64,000 nt of DNA from Asterias rubens (GCF_902459465.1 NC_047082.1:11592545-11656544), one strand, 5' to 3'; positions 10,172 through 25,100 are shown, counted from the stretch's first letter. Numbers and translations: made by a program. Notes: generated by a model not told the origin, from the sequence alone.

Positions 10172-13100
10172 GTAAGTAAAGTTACCTAAAGGGTTTTGGT
10201 ACTTTTTGTAGGACACAAAACCGATGTCCACAGACTTACGCAGTTTGATGATAATGATAGTAAAAAGCTTCCTTTAAAATATTACTATAAGTGCTGTAGT
10301 TTTTGAGAAATGAATAAAACAAAGTGTTTTACCCATTTTCTCAAAAACTACAGCACCTCAGTAAACAATATTTTAAGAGAAGCTTTCTACCATCATTATC
10401 TTCAAACGGTGTAAGTTTAGTGTAAATCTGTGGACATTGTGTTTTGTACCCAGACCCTTTAAAGTAGAATCATGTATAGGTTTTTGTCAACGTAATGCTG
10501 ATATAAAGGCAGTGGACACTATTGGTAATTGTCAAAGACTAGCCTTCACAGTTGGTGTATCTCGACATATGCATAAAATGACAAACCTGTGAAAATTTTA
10601 GCTCAATCGGTTATCGAACTTGCCAGATAATAATGAAAGAAAAAACACCCTTGTCACACGAAGTTGTGTGCGTTTAGATGGTTGATTTCGAGACCTCAAG
10701 TTCTAAATCTGAGGTCTCGAAATCAAGTTCGTGGAATGTTACTTCTTTCTCAAAATCTATGGCACTTCAGAGGGAGCCGTTTCTCACAATGTTTTATACC
10801 ATCAACCTCTCCCGATTACTCGTCACCAAGAAAGGTTTTGTGCTAATAATTATTTTGAGTAACTACCAATAGTGTCCACTGCCTTTAAAGGCAAAATTAA
10901 TAAAGAAAAATTCAAAAAGGGTCGCATGTGAAATTTGCAGCTGAATACAGTGTCTACTTGCTGAGACATGCAAAATAACTGTCATGGTATTTAAAAAAAA
11001 AACCTTGAATCAATCCATGTTTTTTGCGAGTATATAGTTTACACCTGCATCTCTTTTAAAAGCACTGGACAAAATAATTATTAGCATAAAACTTTACTTG
11101 TGAATGAGTAATGGAGAGCTGTTGATAGTATAATACATAGTGAGAAACGGCTCCCTCTGAAGTAATGTACATGTAGTTTTTGAGAAAGAAGCAATTTCTC
11201 ACTAAAATGTTTGAATTTGAGACCTCAGAATTAGAATTTGAGGTATCGAAATCAAGCATCTGAAAGCACACAACATGGTGAGGACTTCACTTAACCGAGT
11301 TGGGCTATCAACCCAGAGCAACTGCCACCAGGGGCACGAAGCTACATACTCCTGGGGCTGAAACAGGGTTACCCCCTTCACAGTCAGTAAGGATGTAGGC
11401 ATGGGTATCATCCACTAGGAGCCTGACTGTCGGAGCCAAATGCAATACCTTCCAAACTTTTTAAGGCAGCAATGAAGGTTAAGTGACTTGCTTAAAGGCA
11501 CAAGTGTCATGACGAGGATTTGAACCCCCCCAGCGCTTTGGTCCGGTGGACTAGACCACTCAACCACGACACGCCACGCAGCAATATTTCCAAACAGACA
11601 CCAACCTTTAACAATTTGAGAATCAATTCATGCATTAGAGTGACCGGAGAGACACTCCTTGTTGCAGAGAGTTGATTTTAATATTTTGATGTATTTCAGA
11701 TCAGAAGATGTTACAAGTCAGCATAGAGTTTTCCTTGGAGAGACCCCAGGGTGGAATTCACTTTGTCGTCCCTGACACTGAAGGATCCATGGCAGAGGTG
11801 AGATTTTTCATGCGACTCAAATTAAAATTTAAAACCCTTAAATGGGAAAGTATACCTTTAGTTTTTGGAAGTATTGTTTTGAAGAAACAGGTTTACCAGC
11901 TAAAATTCCACAACGTTTACATTGCTGTGACTGGTTGCCCACTAAATTTTTTGCTTAGAGAAGAAATTTACAAAGCGGTATTTTCTACTAAACAGCTTTA
12001 AGAAATTGGGTGGTTAAAGGCAGTGGACGCTATTGGTTATTACTCAAAATAATTATTACCATAAAACCTTACTTGGTAACGAGTAATGGGAGCTGTTGAT
12101 AGTAAAAAACATTGTGAGAAATGGCTCCCTCTGAAGTAAAGTAGTTTTCGAGAAAGAAGTAATTTTCCATGAATTTGATTTCGAGACCTCAGGTTTAGAA
12201 TTTGAGGTCTCGAAATCAAGCATCTGAAACCACACAACTTCGTGTGACAAGTGTGTTTTTCTTTCATTATTATCTCCAAACTTCGACGAACAATTGAGCT
12301 CAAATTTTCACAGGTTTGTTATTTTATGCATATGTTGAGATACACCAAGTGAGAAGAGTGGTCTTTGACAATTACCAACAGTGTCCACTGTCTTTAAAGA
12401 GAAGAATTTATAAATATTTCTTTTCTCTTTTTTTTTTTTTTTAGAGAGCTGCTCATATGTTCACCTACAGTCACGACAACTCATCCCGGGCGTGGTTTCC
12501 ATGCATCGATACCTACTCAGAACCATGTACATGGAAGCTAGAGTTCACCGTCGATAAAGCCATGACGGCCGTAGCATCGGGGGATCTTGTGGAGACTGTG
12601 TACACTCTAGACATGAGAAAGAAAACCTTTCATTATATGCTCAATGTGCCGACCTCTGCGCCAAACATTGCATTCGCTGTGGGGTAAGTTTCTAATGCAG
12701 GGTTCTTTGATTTCCAGTTCTAGTTTTTTGATGAAACAATGACAAATAAGTTTAGTTTCCATTCCAAGTTTCAATATCTGCTTTTTTCACAAAGAACTTC
12801 TCTGCAAGCTATCCTTGGATCAAGTTAGTATATATACACCCATTATTTTTTAGAGTGTCGTGGCCGAGTGGTTAAGAGCGTCGAAGTCAAGTTCGAATGC
12901 TAAGTCACTGGAGTGTGGGTTCGAATCCCAGTCATGACACTTGTGTCCTTGAGCAAGATACTTTACTATAATTGCTTCTCTTCACCCAGGGGTATAAATG
13001 GGTACCTGTGAGGAAAGAGGTTGATATTGTGTATGAAAAAGCCTTTGTAGCGCCACGGCAGCTCGGGGCCGTATACTCCCTATAGGGAGCTGAGAAAGAT

Positions 13101-16100
13101 TAAAGGGATGTTATTGGCCCAATGACCAGGGGACTAATGTAAAGTGCATTGATAAGGTTTGTTGTGAAATGCGCTTTATAAGAATTTGTTATTATTATTA
13201 CTATTTTTGACAGGTAATTCTACAGGCCTGGAATTTCATATTTGAGAGGGCAAGGCCATTTTCATCATAAAGTCTATGGGAAACTTTTGAAGGGGTACCA
13301 ATGCAAAGACCAGGGGAAACAGATACCATGGCCTCCTGGGGGATTGCAGGCCTGATTCAATATTGTCAGATGGTTATTGTGTCTCGTTTGAATTGCTACA
13401 TCCTGTTGATAAGTAGACCTTGAAGGCGTGCATGTTTGCTGCATGCACCAATGGGTTTGCTTCTTCATGCTCCAAAGCTGGCCAGGCAATTTTACAAAAC
13501 TAAATTAAAGTTTGTGTATTTAAATGCATTTCAGGCCGTATGAGATTTTAGTTGATCCAGTCATGCCAGAGGTGACTCATTTCTGTCTACCTCAGCTGAA
13601 GCCTCTCCTTGAACACTCCACAGCATTTCTACATGAGGTGAGTTCAGACCATCAATTGCTTCTCTGCAACCAGGAGTAGGAATATGAACCTCTGAGTGTA
13701 ATTGACTGTGTGAGAGTTTGGGTTCTGTTTCAATCATGAATTATGATACATATATGGTTCACTTAAAACACCTTACCCCATTTGAGACCATAGCTGCCGT
13801 AAATCATTGCAAGATTTTACCTACTTCCACTCCTACAAGAGGGTCAACAAGGTGTTGGTAAATCAACAGCTAAGCTTTGGACATGGTTGCCAGTCTGACA
13901 ACCTAGCTTAGGAGTGAAAAGTAACTAAAACAACATGTTAGCAACATCTAAACAGAAATTTGAAGGGAAAAAAAACCTTGTAACCCATGATTTATCTTCA
14001 ATTTGGATGAACTTATTTAATGACAAGTGCTACGTCATTCTGAAATGGATAATAATGTGGTTGTGATTTGATTTTTGTTGACAGGCATTTGATTACTTTG
14101 AGGAGTGTCTGGGTACCAGATATCCCTACAGTAATTACAAACAGGTGTTTGTAGATGAAGCATATAGAGACTACTCCTCATTCGCTACACTCTCTATTCT
14201 CAGGTAAGACAACGAGTGGCTACAAATACCCACAAGGACGCAGACCTGCTGTCGATTTCACCATGGCGGCCACCGTGGCTAAGTGGTTAGACTGCAGGAC
14301 TTGCAATCACAAGGTTGTGGGTTCGAATCCCCAGCTAACCACTGATTTCACAATGATGAATAAATATTGTCGTCTAGTTACTGAATCACAATTTCTTGAT
14401 ATGTGTAATTCATAATCATAGACGTTAAACCAATTTTTATAATCAATTTAGTTTATTCTCCGGCTTAACTTATTCCTTACAGCACCAATCTACTTCACTC
14501 GTCCCGCATCATCGATCAGACATTCATGACCCGACGCTTCATGGCGCAGTCCCTAGCCGAGCAGTACTTTGGTTGTTTCGTCAGCTCACAGAGCTGGTCT
14601 GATTTATGGTTGCCTAAAGGTATCTCCAAGTATCTGACAGGTCTACTGCTGAAGAGGATGTTTGGGGTCAACGAGTATCGATATCATATACACAAGGTGA
14701 GACAGATATGTATTTGGTTTGCGGTAACACCATGGTTGTATCTACTTGCCAGGTAGAGTTCTTCGAGAACTGTCTTTCTTTATTCTACTACCGCGGAGTA
14801 GATTGTTCGGGGGTTTGAAAAGTCGGACAAAATTATTGATTATCTTAAATAGGGACAGAACTGAATTTGACCTTTGTGCACCTGCTCTAAACCAAGTGGA
14901 AGTGTCATGGCCAAGCAGTTAAGAGCACAAATTCAAACTCTGGTGTTTCTAATCAGCAGAGTGTTGGGTTCAAGTCCCAGTTGCGACAGTTGTGTCCGTG
15001 AGCAAGACACTTAACCATTGGTTTGTCCTTCGGGTTGGACGTAAAGCCAATAGTCCCGCGTGTTGTGTCACGCACGTAAAGGGAACCCAGTGCTCTTATT
15101 AAAAAGAGAAGGGGGTTCGCCCCTGTGTTTCTAGTTTGATTGGCAGCATATTGTGCCACAACTCCTTGTAAACAACCATTACTCCACATACCTTGCAGGA
15201 AAAATACTGTGGGCTTTGATATGCCCCTTTAGGGGTCTGATAAAGCGCTATAGAACCAAGTATTATTATTATTATTATTATTAACCACGCGACACTTTTT
15301 GCCTTTTTTTTTCAGGAGTTAACCTCACTCTGTCAGTACGAGCAACAGATAGGAGGTGTCATCCTTCATTCCAATCCTCCAACAGCCCAAACCACCAGCA
15401 CCGATGACACTGAGCCAGGTTCTACCAAACCCACCCCTAAGTCCGGGGAGAGCGGGGCGTATTTCTCCATCAAGAACCCTCACACGGTGTCCTGGAGGTA
15501 TCATGAGATGATGAGGGTTAAGGCGCATCTCGTCATGAGGCTGATTGAGCTCAGGATCGGCCAAGATTTGCTTCTTCAGGTATGAAAACCTGTTGACATC
15601 GTCATCTTTCAAATTTTACCCACAAGGAGTGTCAAATAAAATGACTTTTTTCTGCACTTTGATTGTATGCAACTTTTCCTGGGGTCAGCTGATCTCCTCT
15701 TTTTATATTCTCATTTGTGCCACTTAAAGACACTGGACACTATTGGTAATTGTCAAAGACCAGTCTTCTCACTTGCTGTATCTCAACACATGCATAAAAT
15801 AACAAACCTGTGAAAATTTGAGCTCAAGTGGTCATCGAAGTTGCAAGATAAAAATGAAAGAACAAAACACCCTTGTCACACAAGTTGTGTGCTTTCAGAA
15901 GCTTGATTTCGAGACCTCATATTCTAAATCTGAGGTCTCGAAATCAAATTAGTGGAAAATTACTTCTTTCTCGAAAACTAGGTTACTTCAGAGGGAGCCG
16001 TTTCTCACACTGTTTTCAACTATCAACAGCTCCCCATTACACATTACCAAGTAAGGTTTTATGCTAATAGTTTTTTTGAGTAATTACCAATAGAGTCCAC

Positions 16101-19100
16101 TGCCTTTAAACTTGAAAACAAACACTGTACGAAACGATTGGAATTTTGTAATTTTTTTTTTGGGGTGAAGTAACAGTTTCATGCCTGACTTGTTACTAAG
16201 CTACACCCGTTTCAGTCGCGCCAAACCAAACTATTGAATTAAGAGCATTCATGAGCCAAACCTAATGTAACTGTTATGTTAAAGCCATTGGACACTTTCG
16301 GAACAGAAAAAAATTAAAAGTTCACAGATTAACAAATAACTTACAGGGTTTACAGAAGGTAATGGTGAAAGACTTCTCTTGAAATATTATTCCATAAAAT
16401 GCTTTACTTTTTGAGAAAACATTAAAACAATATCAACTCTCGATATCGAGAGTAACAGATTTATTTTAAACACATGTCATGACACGGCGAAACATGCGTA
16501 AGTAAACAAGGGTGGGTTTTCTCGTGATTTTCTCCCGACTCCGATGACCAATTGAACCTAAATTTTCAGAGGTTTGTTATTTTATATAGAAGTTGTGATA
16601 CACGAAGTGTAGGCCTTTGGACAAAACTGTTTACCGATGTTGAGCGATTGCTTTAAATGCTAACGTTCTCCCGCTATGTTTTATATCTACCAGGTGTTCA
16701 ACAAGTTACTGTCTCTGGCTACTTCAGCTGCAACTCTTAAATTCATCACTAACTCCTGGGGTAACATGCTCCTGTCGACAAGCGGGGTGAGTTAAGACAA
16801 ACAATTTTTTTGTGACCCAGTTAATTTTGAATTTCTCTTTGATCTTATATTGATTGCTAACTTGTTTTTAGCAATGTAGGCCCACCCATTGGACAAAACA
16901 CCAATCCAGAGGTAACTTAAATAAATGTGCCTACATTGAAATATTTCTGGTCATGAAACTAAGGGTTCCTCACAAGTGAACTACGTAAGTCACTGTAAGA
17001 AGAAACTATAAATAAATAGTAAACTTGCGGGTACAACCATGTGTGAATCTTTTTTGTTCGAGTGTTAGCTCTGAGAGAAGAGGTGGTGTGGTCTCGACGT
17101 TTCGAACAGTATACTCTGCTAGTCTTCAGGAAAATCACTTTAGCTCTCACGCATGAAGCAACCTGCAAACAAGTGTGCTTGATATGTGAACAACACTTGG
17201 GTGAACCACTAACCTTCTACGATAAGTGTTCTAGGTTCTTTTACATGCACTGCCAATTGAAGGGCAAAGCAATAATGGTAAAGCTTGCTTAAGGACACAA
17301 GTGTCACGACCGGGACTCGAACCCACACTCAGAGCTTGAGTCCGGTGCTCTTAACTGCTTGGCCATATGGCACACTTTTGAGTCACTTTTGTCAATTCAT
17401 TTTGTTGTAAATGAACAGAAGTATAAGTGTCAATTTCAAAACTGGTATTCTCAAAACTCTTTGTGTTTGTTTTCTTCTTCTCTTTCTTTCTTTTATCGTC
17501 AGTTCTTGAAGTCATTATCAACTGTCTCCGGTAAGGATCTTTCGTTGTTCTTGGACCAATGGGTGTACCAAGGAGGGATTGTTCAATTCCATGGCAGCTT
17601 CAACTTCAACAGAAAACGAAACATTGTGGAACTGGAGTTGAGACAAGACCCTGGGCGGAAAGGAATTCTGAAATATGTGGTGAGTAGAGCAAGTCCAGGA
17701 ATACACATTTCACTCACTTATTCATCCTCAGACCGTCAAGTTGGGCGTTGGGGGTACCACGATAGTTGCCACAGTGCTCTGTCCTCTGTCATGCTTTAAA
17801 GTCACCTGGAAATAGATTTTGTTTTTCTTTCAAACATAAGAGTATATGCTTACGAACAATAAAACAATTTTTTTAGTAATTGTTTATCACGATTTATATG
17901 TTTAAAAAATATATAAAGTTGTTTGGGGGGCTGACTCCGCCTACCCCTTTTGTGACGTCAATCGAGGCAGACTTTGCCTGCAGTGCGTATAGTAAACACA
18001 CGTGCAAAGTACATGTACGTCCAAGTCGTGAGTTGGTACATTTCAAAAAGTGTTTTTCTGCATTCAGCAGCAATACACCTGGTCGGCATTGCCGGAAAAA
18101 ACATTTTTTTTTTTGGAAACGTACAACCTCAAGACTTGGTCCGTACATATAGTTTGCAATTGTGTTTACTCTACGCATTACAGGCAAAGTCTGCCTCGAT
18201 TGACGTCACGAACAGCGCCCTCTCGGGTCGGGGTCTACTCTTTAATTTGTAAATAACATAAGAACTGCTTTTTTAAAACCTTAGTTAACTGTTTATTCAC
18301 ATTCCACTCATCAAAACACATATATTAGTCTCAAAAGCTTTATTTTGAAAAAATACCACTTCCAGGTGACTTTAAGGGCAGCAATATTTCGGCCCGTCCA
18401 GTCTCAAATGTGGTCAGACCAGGACTTCCTTTGTCTGCCTCTCTGTCGCTTGCCCTCAACTGTTCCTTGGAGGATTGTATCTACTTTTGTCTGCATTGTT
18501 GTATCTTTTTTATGTCGGTTATTTTTCGGTTTAATAGTCTTGTTTTTTTGCCTTTTAGTTTTTATTGTTAGGCGCATTGAGGAATCTTTGATTCATAATG
18601 CGCCTTATAAATGCTGTTTGTTATTATTATTATTATTATTTTGGACAGTGAGTCGTGACGGGACACATGTCCATACCAGGAAAGCTTGCTGCCTTTCACT
18701 GTTGAAAGTAGTGGATCCTGAATGCCTGCATATAGGTGTGAATTTGCTGCTAAACAAAGTCATTTGTCTCACCGGCGGGCAACATTGATTGATTGATTTT
18801 TCTCGTGCTCTTTGTATTAGAGAAACCTTTATCTAAGTGCGGCCATCTTGCATTTTCACCCATTTAACTTCAATGTACCCAAATTGAGGTTGGTCGGAAA
18901 AATAGTCTGGTTTCTTGTTGTACAATGAATATTAGCCTCCCTTACTGTTATTGGATACAGGGAACATGACCAAGATGGCTGCAGCATGATAAAGGACGCC
19001 TTGCTATCCAATACATTGTCCCCACTTGACGTCACACAGTATAAAGACAGACAGCCTTTGAGACACTTTCAGACACACTTTTGAACTGAATATTATAGAT

Positions 19101-22100
19101 ATTATTATTGTTGTTATTTATCATTGCAGGGACCGCTGAAGGTAACAGTTCAAGAGTTAGACGGATCCTTTGAGCATACTCTACAAGTTGAAGATAACGT
19201 AACGAAAGGAGACATCACTTGTCATTCAAAAAGCAGAAGGTATTATAACAAAAACATTCTGCCTTTTGATTGGTTTAGAGCACACCACATAATAAGTCTT
19301 AGTTTTACTAAACACCGCATGAATGCAACGCGCTATACACGCAGCAAATAAGGAACTAGTTGTTTTGTTTACTTTACCAAATTGAAGCTTTGAGGTTAGA
19401 AACATAGGAAAGATCAACTGAAATTAGGAAACATTTGTTTGTGCATGAAGTAAACATTTGTTACCTGGAAAGTTTGGCACACAAGTTTTCTCAACTGTAC
19501 TGCCATCTACAAGGAAAACAAAGCTACAGAAGACGATCAGAGCATACTGATCGAATTGCGAGTTGGAGCCAACGGTTCTGTTCAAAACCACCCCAACTCA
19601 TCTCATTTAGAGATAGTCATTACATGTTGTTACCGCAAACCTTTCCATAAAGCTACACAACTGATTGAAAATAATCACAACATACATTGTACCTTTGGAA
19701 ATGAGAACAAATGTCTCCATTACCAACAGAAAACTTTTGTACCTAAATTCATACATGTATGAGGAGAAGTAAGTTACTTCAGAGGGAGCCGTTTCTCGCA
19801 ATGTTTTATACTATCAACCTCTCCCCATTACTCGTTACCAAGTGAGGTTTTATGCTAATAATTATTTTGAGTAATTACCAACAGTGTCCACTGCCTTTAA
19901 GGGTTACAATCTGTATTACTATTGTTTTTCCATAGGCACAAGAAGAAGAAGATTCCATTGATGAATGGTGAGGAAGTGGATATGGATCTTAGTACCATGG
20001 AGTGAGTATGATTTACAACCCTACCCCAATGCTTCAAGGAATTTCCTTTCATACAATCAAACCAAAATCATTGAGAACGGCTAATAGATGTCAAATTCTT
20101 GGTCTTGGTTTCCTCAATGTGATCTGTAAACACTTTGGCGCTCCATAGCCGTTTTGCATTTTTGATCTTTCCATTCCAATTAGAAGGGATCTCAAAAAAC
20201 AGCCAAAATTTGTGTTACATGCGAGTTGGAAGTTGTTAAAATGTATAAAATTAAACCAGGAAGTACACCAACAAACAAGTACTTACAGAGATATGTTATC
20301 TTTGAACAGGGATATGAAACGGTAAGTCTGTGTTTTAGTATTCCAGGGATGAGATTGTTCAGACTTTTGGCTGAATTCAGACCTTTTATGTCGGCCTGAT
20401 GAAGAAAATCAGACAATATATTTTTCCACAAATAAATAAATCCTGCTCTTTGGTCTACTTCTCTAGTGCTTTGGATACTGTTTCCAAAAGCTCCTTGGAA
20501 TCTATAACCCCAGGGGTTACCACACAGTAGAAATTGCATCATAATTCAACATACCTTTGAATTTGTATCCAAGCTTCAGACTTTTCAGTTAGTACAGACT
20601 CCCACCCCTGTTTGAACAAGGGCATTTTCGTGCCTAATGCGTTGTTTTTACAAAATAGAGATATTAGGTTTTTGCACTGACATTCAGCCTTTGTACTCAG
20701 TGACTAAAATCGCCTATGGTGCGGAAGAGGGTGCGCGTATGAGTGCAGTCGAATAAAGTCACCTATGGTAAGGAAAGGCTTAGTAAACCAGGCTTAGTAA
20801 ACCAGGCTTAGTAAACCAGGCTTAGTAAACCAGGCTTAGTAAACCAGAGTCCAAGAGTTTGGGTTTTGAGTTATCGTAATGTTGTTGGAGTTCGTAAGCG
20901 CAATTGGGTAAGAGTTACTATTAATTTATTGACACCATTATCTTGTACTTTCAGTGCTGACTCGCCAGTATTATGGATCCGTGTGGATACCAAGATGACA
21001 CTGTTACGTCAAGTTATCTTCAAACAGCCGGATTTCCAGTGGCATTATCAGCTGCGATATGAGAGAGATATTATAGCTCAGATTGAGGTCAGTCAAAAAT
21101 AAGTGTCAAAGTCACTAACAAAAAAATTGGATACAGAAAGGTAGAATGTGCTGTTGCAAACTGCTTTCAAACCAAAAGGACTTGTGGTCTATTAAAGACA
21201 GTGGACGCTATTGGTAATTGTCAAAGACTAGTCTTCACAGTTAGTGTATCTCAACATATGCATAAAAGAACAAACCTGTGAAAATTTGAGCTCAATCGGT
21301 CGTCAAAGTTGCGAGATATTAATGAAAGAAGAAACACCATTGTCACACGAAGTTGTGTGCGTTGAGATGGTTGATTTCGAGACCTCAAGTTCTAAATCTG
21401 AGGTAAACACTGCTGTATTATCAAAGACGCGCACGTAGTGATGATTTTACTCACCGTGCAATAGTACTTTTCGGATGGAACGAATAATACCTGGTGAATG
21501 GAACGAAAAATGCACGGTGAGTGACGTAGCGTGCAATAATACTTTTCTTTGCTATCACGTGACGGACAATCCTCCAATCAAATGGCAAGGATCTGCTTGG
21601 GTGTTATATAACACTGACTAATCAACTGATCAATGAGGGAAACCTTTCTTACAGGCCATTGAGAATCTTGAGAAGTTTCCGAGTACATCTACAGTGAATG
21701 TCTTATCAGAGTCCATTGAGAACAGACAATGCTTCCACAAGGTGCGCATGGTGGCTGCTCATTCATTAGCCAAGGTAAGGCAATTGTAATCCTCCGAGAT
21801 GTAATTTCAAGTTTCTTCTCCACAGTTATTAGAGCCCGTCATTCCGTGAATTTCCCATTAACCAAAATCTTTGAGTTCTACTCTCCAGTTTCAGTGTAAA
21901 GTAGATATAAACATTCACCCTGGAAGCCACCAAGACCAGTGATCCTAAAAGTAAACAATCTGCGCTTACAGATGTAGGGAAACCTGCACTTACAGCAAGC
22001 GTACTTCTCGGGTTAGCAGGGAATTTTTGCTTGTGCATGTGCATACTCAACCTGACTAGGCGTTCTTCGCTAACACAGCTACCACAGAAAATCGGCACTA

Positions 22101-25100
22101 GTCATGTCAGCAAAGAATGGTGGCCATAAGCGCAGAATTCGGCGGTAAGCAGAGCCATGAAAACGGGCCCTGTTGTCAAATAACCAAATTTCTAAATAGC
22201 AGAGAGAAAGTCCTAGTGTGTCTTGTTCAACGTTTCAGTGGTTTAAAGGAACACGTTGCCTTGGATCGGTCGAGTTGGTACACCGTTTGTTATCAAACGT
22301 ATATGGGTAAAAAGATGTTGTAAAAGTAGAATATAATGGTCCACATGAACATGCTTCGAAATTGCACGGTTTTCCTTTTACCTCGTCGACAAATGCGGTC
22401 GGCCATTTAAAATAGCCGACCGTCTTAGTTCGCAAAGTAAAAAGAATACCACACAATTTCGAGGTAAATTTGTGTGAATCATTGTATTGTACTTTTAAAA
22501 ACATCTTTCTAACCATATGCATTTTTTAACAAACGGTTACAAACGCTTTTTATAGACCAACTCGTCGGATCCAAGGCAACAAGTTCCTTTAATTGTTTTA
22601 TATTTGTTTTCTTGTCATTCCCTTCATCAGATCTCTAACGAGCTGGTAGCGTCCTACATGGGTCACACGGCTATCATCGCGATGTTCAAGAAGCTCTTTG
22701 GCTCCTACTCCTGCGCTGATATCGTCAGACAAAATAACTTCAATAGCTTCATGGACTACTTCTTACAAAAGGTAAAACTCTCTGATTATTTGGCGTTTAT
22801 TTTTTTTTGAAAGACCTTGACATGATTGGTCCTGAAAGCTTTTCAATTTGTCAACTTTTTTTTGTAAGGGGGGGGGGCGCGGGGCAAAAAAAAATAAAAA
22901 TGATTAGAGCGGAAATTGAACCTTTGTATTAATGTGCCAGCACTCTACAATTGGTGTGTGCATGATCCAATTAAGTCCACTTTTATAAATTTTGTTAGGT
23001 TTCATTGTTGCAACTGGTGCCCCTACCATTAATTGTCTGCTTAGCAAAGAAGTTTGCTAAGCATTATTTGCAGCTTTATGAAATTCAGCCTTGATGTTGT
23101 GCTTCAACTTTCCTTCCCTGTTATTAACTAGACGTTACCCGTAGCACTTGCCACAATCCGCAATGGCCACTCACTGTGTCCAAGGGAATCCCTCGACTTC
23201 CTGGTGGACCTGATCAAGTACAACGACAACACCAAAAACAAGGTATGTCATTCACTCCATCATTGGTAGATCAGGGTCGTGGATGGACCCAAATACTTTG
23301 TTTGCAGTGGAGGAAGGTGATATTTCATGGTGCTTCAACATTATTACCCCTGGTCACTGGGCCTTAACTCATTCCTTAAACTATCTCAGCTCCCTGGGGA
23401 GTATACAGCCTTGTGCAACAAATGCGCTACTCGGCTAAATCAATCACAAGAACCATCTCTGCCCTCACAGGTACCCATTTACCCCTGGGTGGAGAGAAGC
23501 AATTATAGTGTTGTCTTGCTCAGAGACCGAGATTTGAACCCACACTCTGCTGAACAGAATCACCAGAGCTTGAATTTGGTGCTCTTATCCGCTCCGCCAC
23601 GACACCCCACAGGTCTTGTCAGAACTAATAGTCAGTTTTCAGATAACTACCACCGTGCATCACTCATTACTGCATTGACCAGGACGATAACTCAGCACCA
23701 GCGTTGAATAGTAATAATGAGGTTTCACGTTTTTGATTTGACGTGGTCAGTTTTCAGATAACTACTACCGTGCATCACTCATTACCGCATTGACCAGGAC
23801 AATAACTCCAGCTGTGGCAATGGTCAGCACAAGCGTTGAGAATCTCACTCCAGAAACAAAGGTACCATCTAATCAGACTGTTTAAATCTCTTTAAGCTCC
23901 ACCACTTCACAGGGTTTGCCCTAAAAAAATCATGATTTGTGTATGAACAAAGAAAACTTTACTTGAGTGGAACTTCAACCAGCAACCTCCCGATTAACGT
24001 ACCGGCGTAGTTTGTAGAGTGCCGGTACTTTTATCTGGAGGTGGTGGGTTCAAGTCCCACTCTAGTAGTTTTTTCTTTGTTCAAACTCAAATCATTTAAA
24101 ATTCACCCAGTCAGTCTCCTTCGGTTTATTACTTAACTTTTTCAGTGACTGGACAGCAGGACCAGCTATCTCGTCACTTTTCCACCAGCTTTTTCACTGG
24201 TCCGTATTTTAAGGTTTTTATTTATGTTTGTATGGGACTTAACTTGAAACCATAAACATTCCGAGCAGGCAGTGCTTTCATAGATTACTTTGGGAAGCAA
24301 TAAACTAGGATTTATGTGTCTTGCTTTGTATTCCACTACCGCGGAGTAGATTTGCCTAATTCGAGAGACTTCTCAGTTCTGAAAAGAACTGTCTTGCTTT
24401 TAATTTCTACGCGAGTGAAAGGTAAGAAATCGGCAGGGACTACATGTACTACTTTCGCTTAGTGGATCAAGTGGACTTCTTGTTATAATAACTCTTGGTA
24501 ATAATAATTCTTACGATTTCCTGGGTTACCGTTCCGTTTCTCAGATGGTCCTTGAGGAGGTGACTCGTTGTCTGAATCTTGAGAAGCTCCTACCCTGTTA
24601 TCATCATCGAGTCACCATCAGCTGCCTTCAAGCAATCCGCACCCTCCAGAAGAACGGCCACCTACCCAGTGATCCAACGCTGTTCCAGACCTACGCTCAG
24701 TACAGTCACTTTGTAGAGATCAGAATGGCCGCGTTAGAATCTCTCGTTGATTATGTCAAAGGTGGAGTAGCATTTCGTGAATTTCCCATTAGCCAAAATC
24801 TCTTGAGTTCTACTCGCATGTTTCACTGTGACTCTTATCAACTGTTAATAGTGAAAAAGTCATATACACATTTATCCTGGAACCCACTTCCCAAAGGCGA
24901 GTAATCCTAACCCACAAGCCAAATAATGGCGTCAAATAATGGAAATGCTGAAGAGCGGAGAGAAAGTCCTTCTATTTCTTATTTGATTTCTCAAGATCAG
25001 TGTGTGGACAATTTGTATGATTAAAAGTTACTTAGATGACAGCATTTAACACTGTTTCCTAATACTTCACGTTATAAACAAGAACCTGTGTAAATGTTGT

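Noticed and set aside
12850-12935. Possible functional tRNA gene
   Set aside because: A and B boxes are good, but the acceptor stem does not close and the unit continues into a SINE body with an ATT tail. No intact tRNA gene was found elsewhere either; the heads at 14265, 14900, 23990 and 28838 have the same problem.
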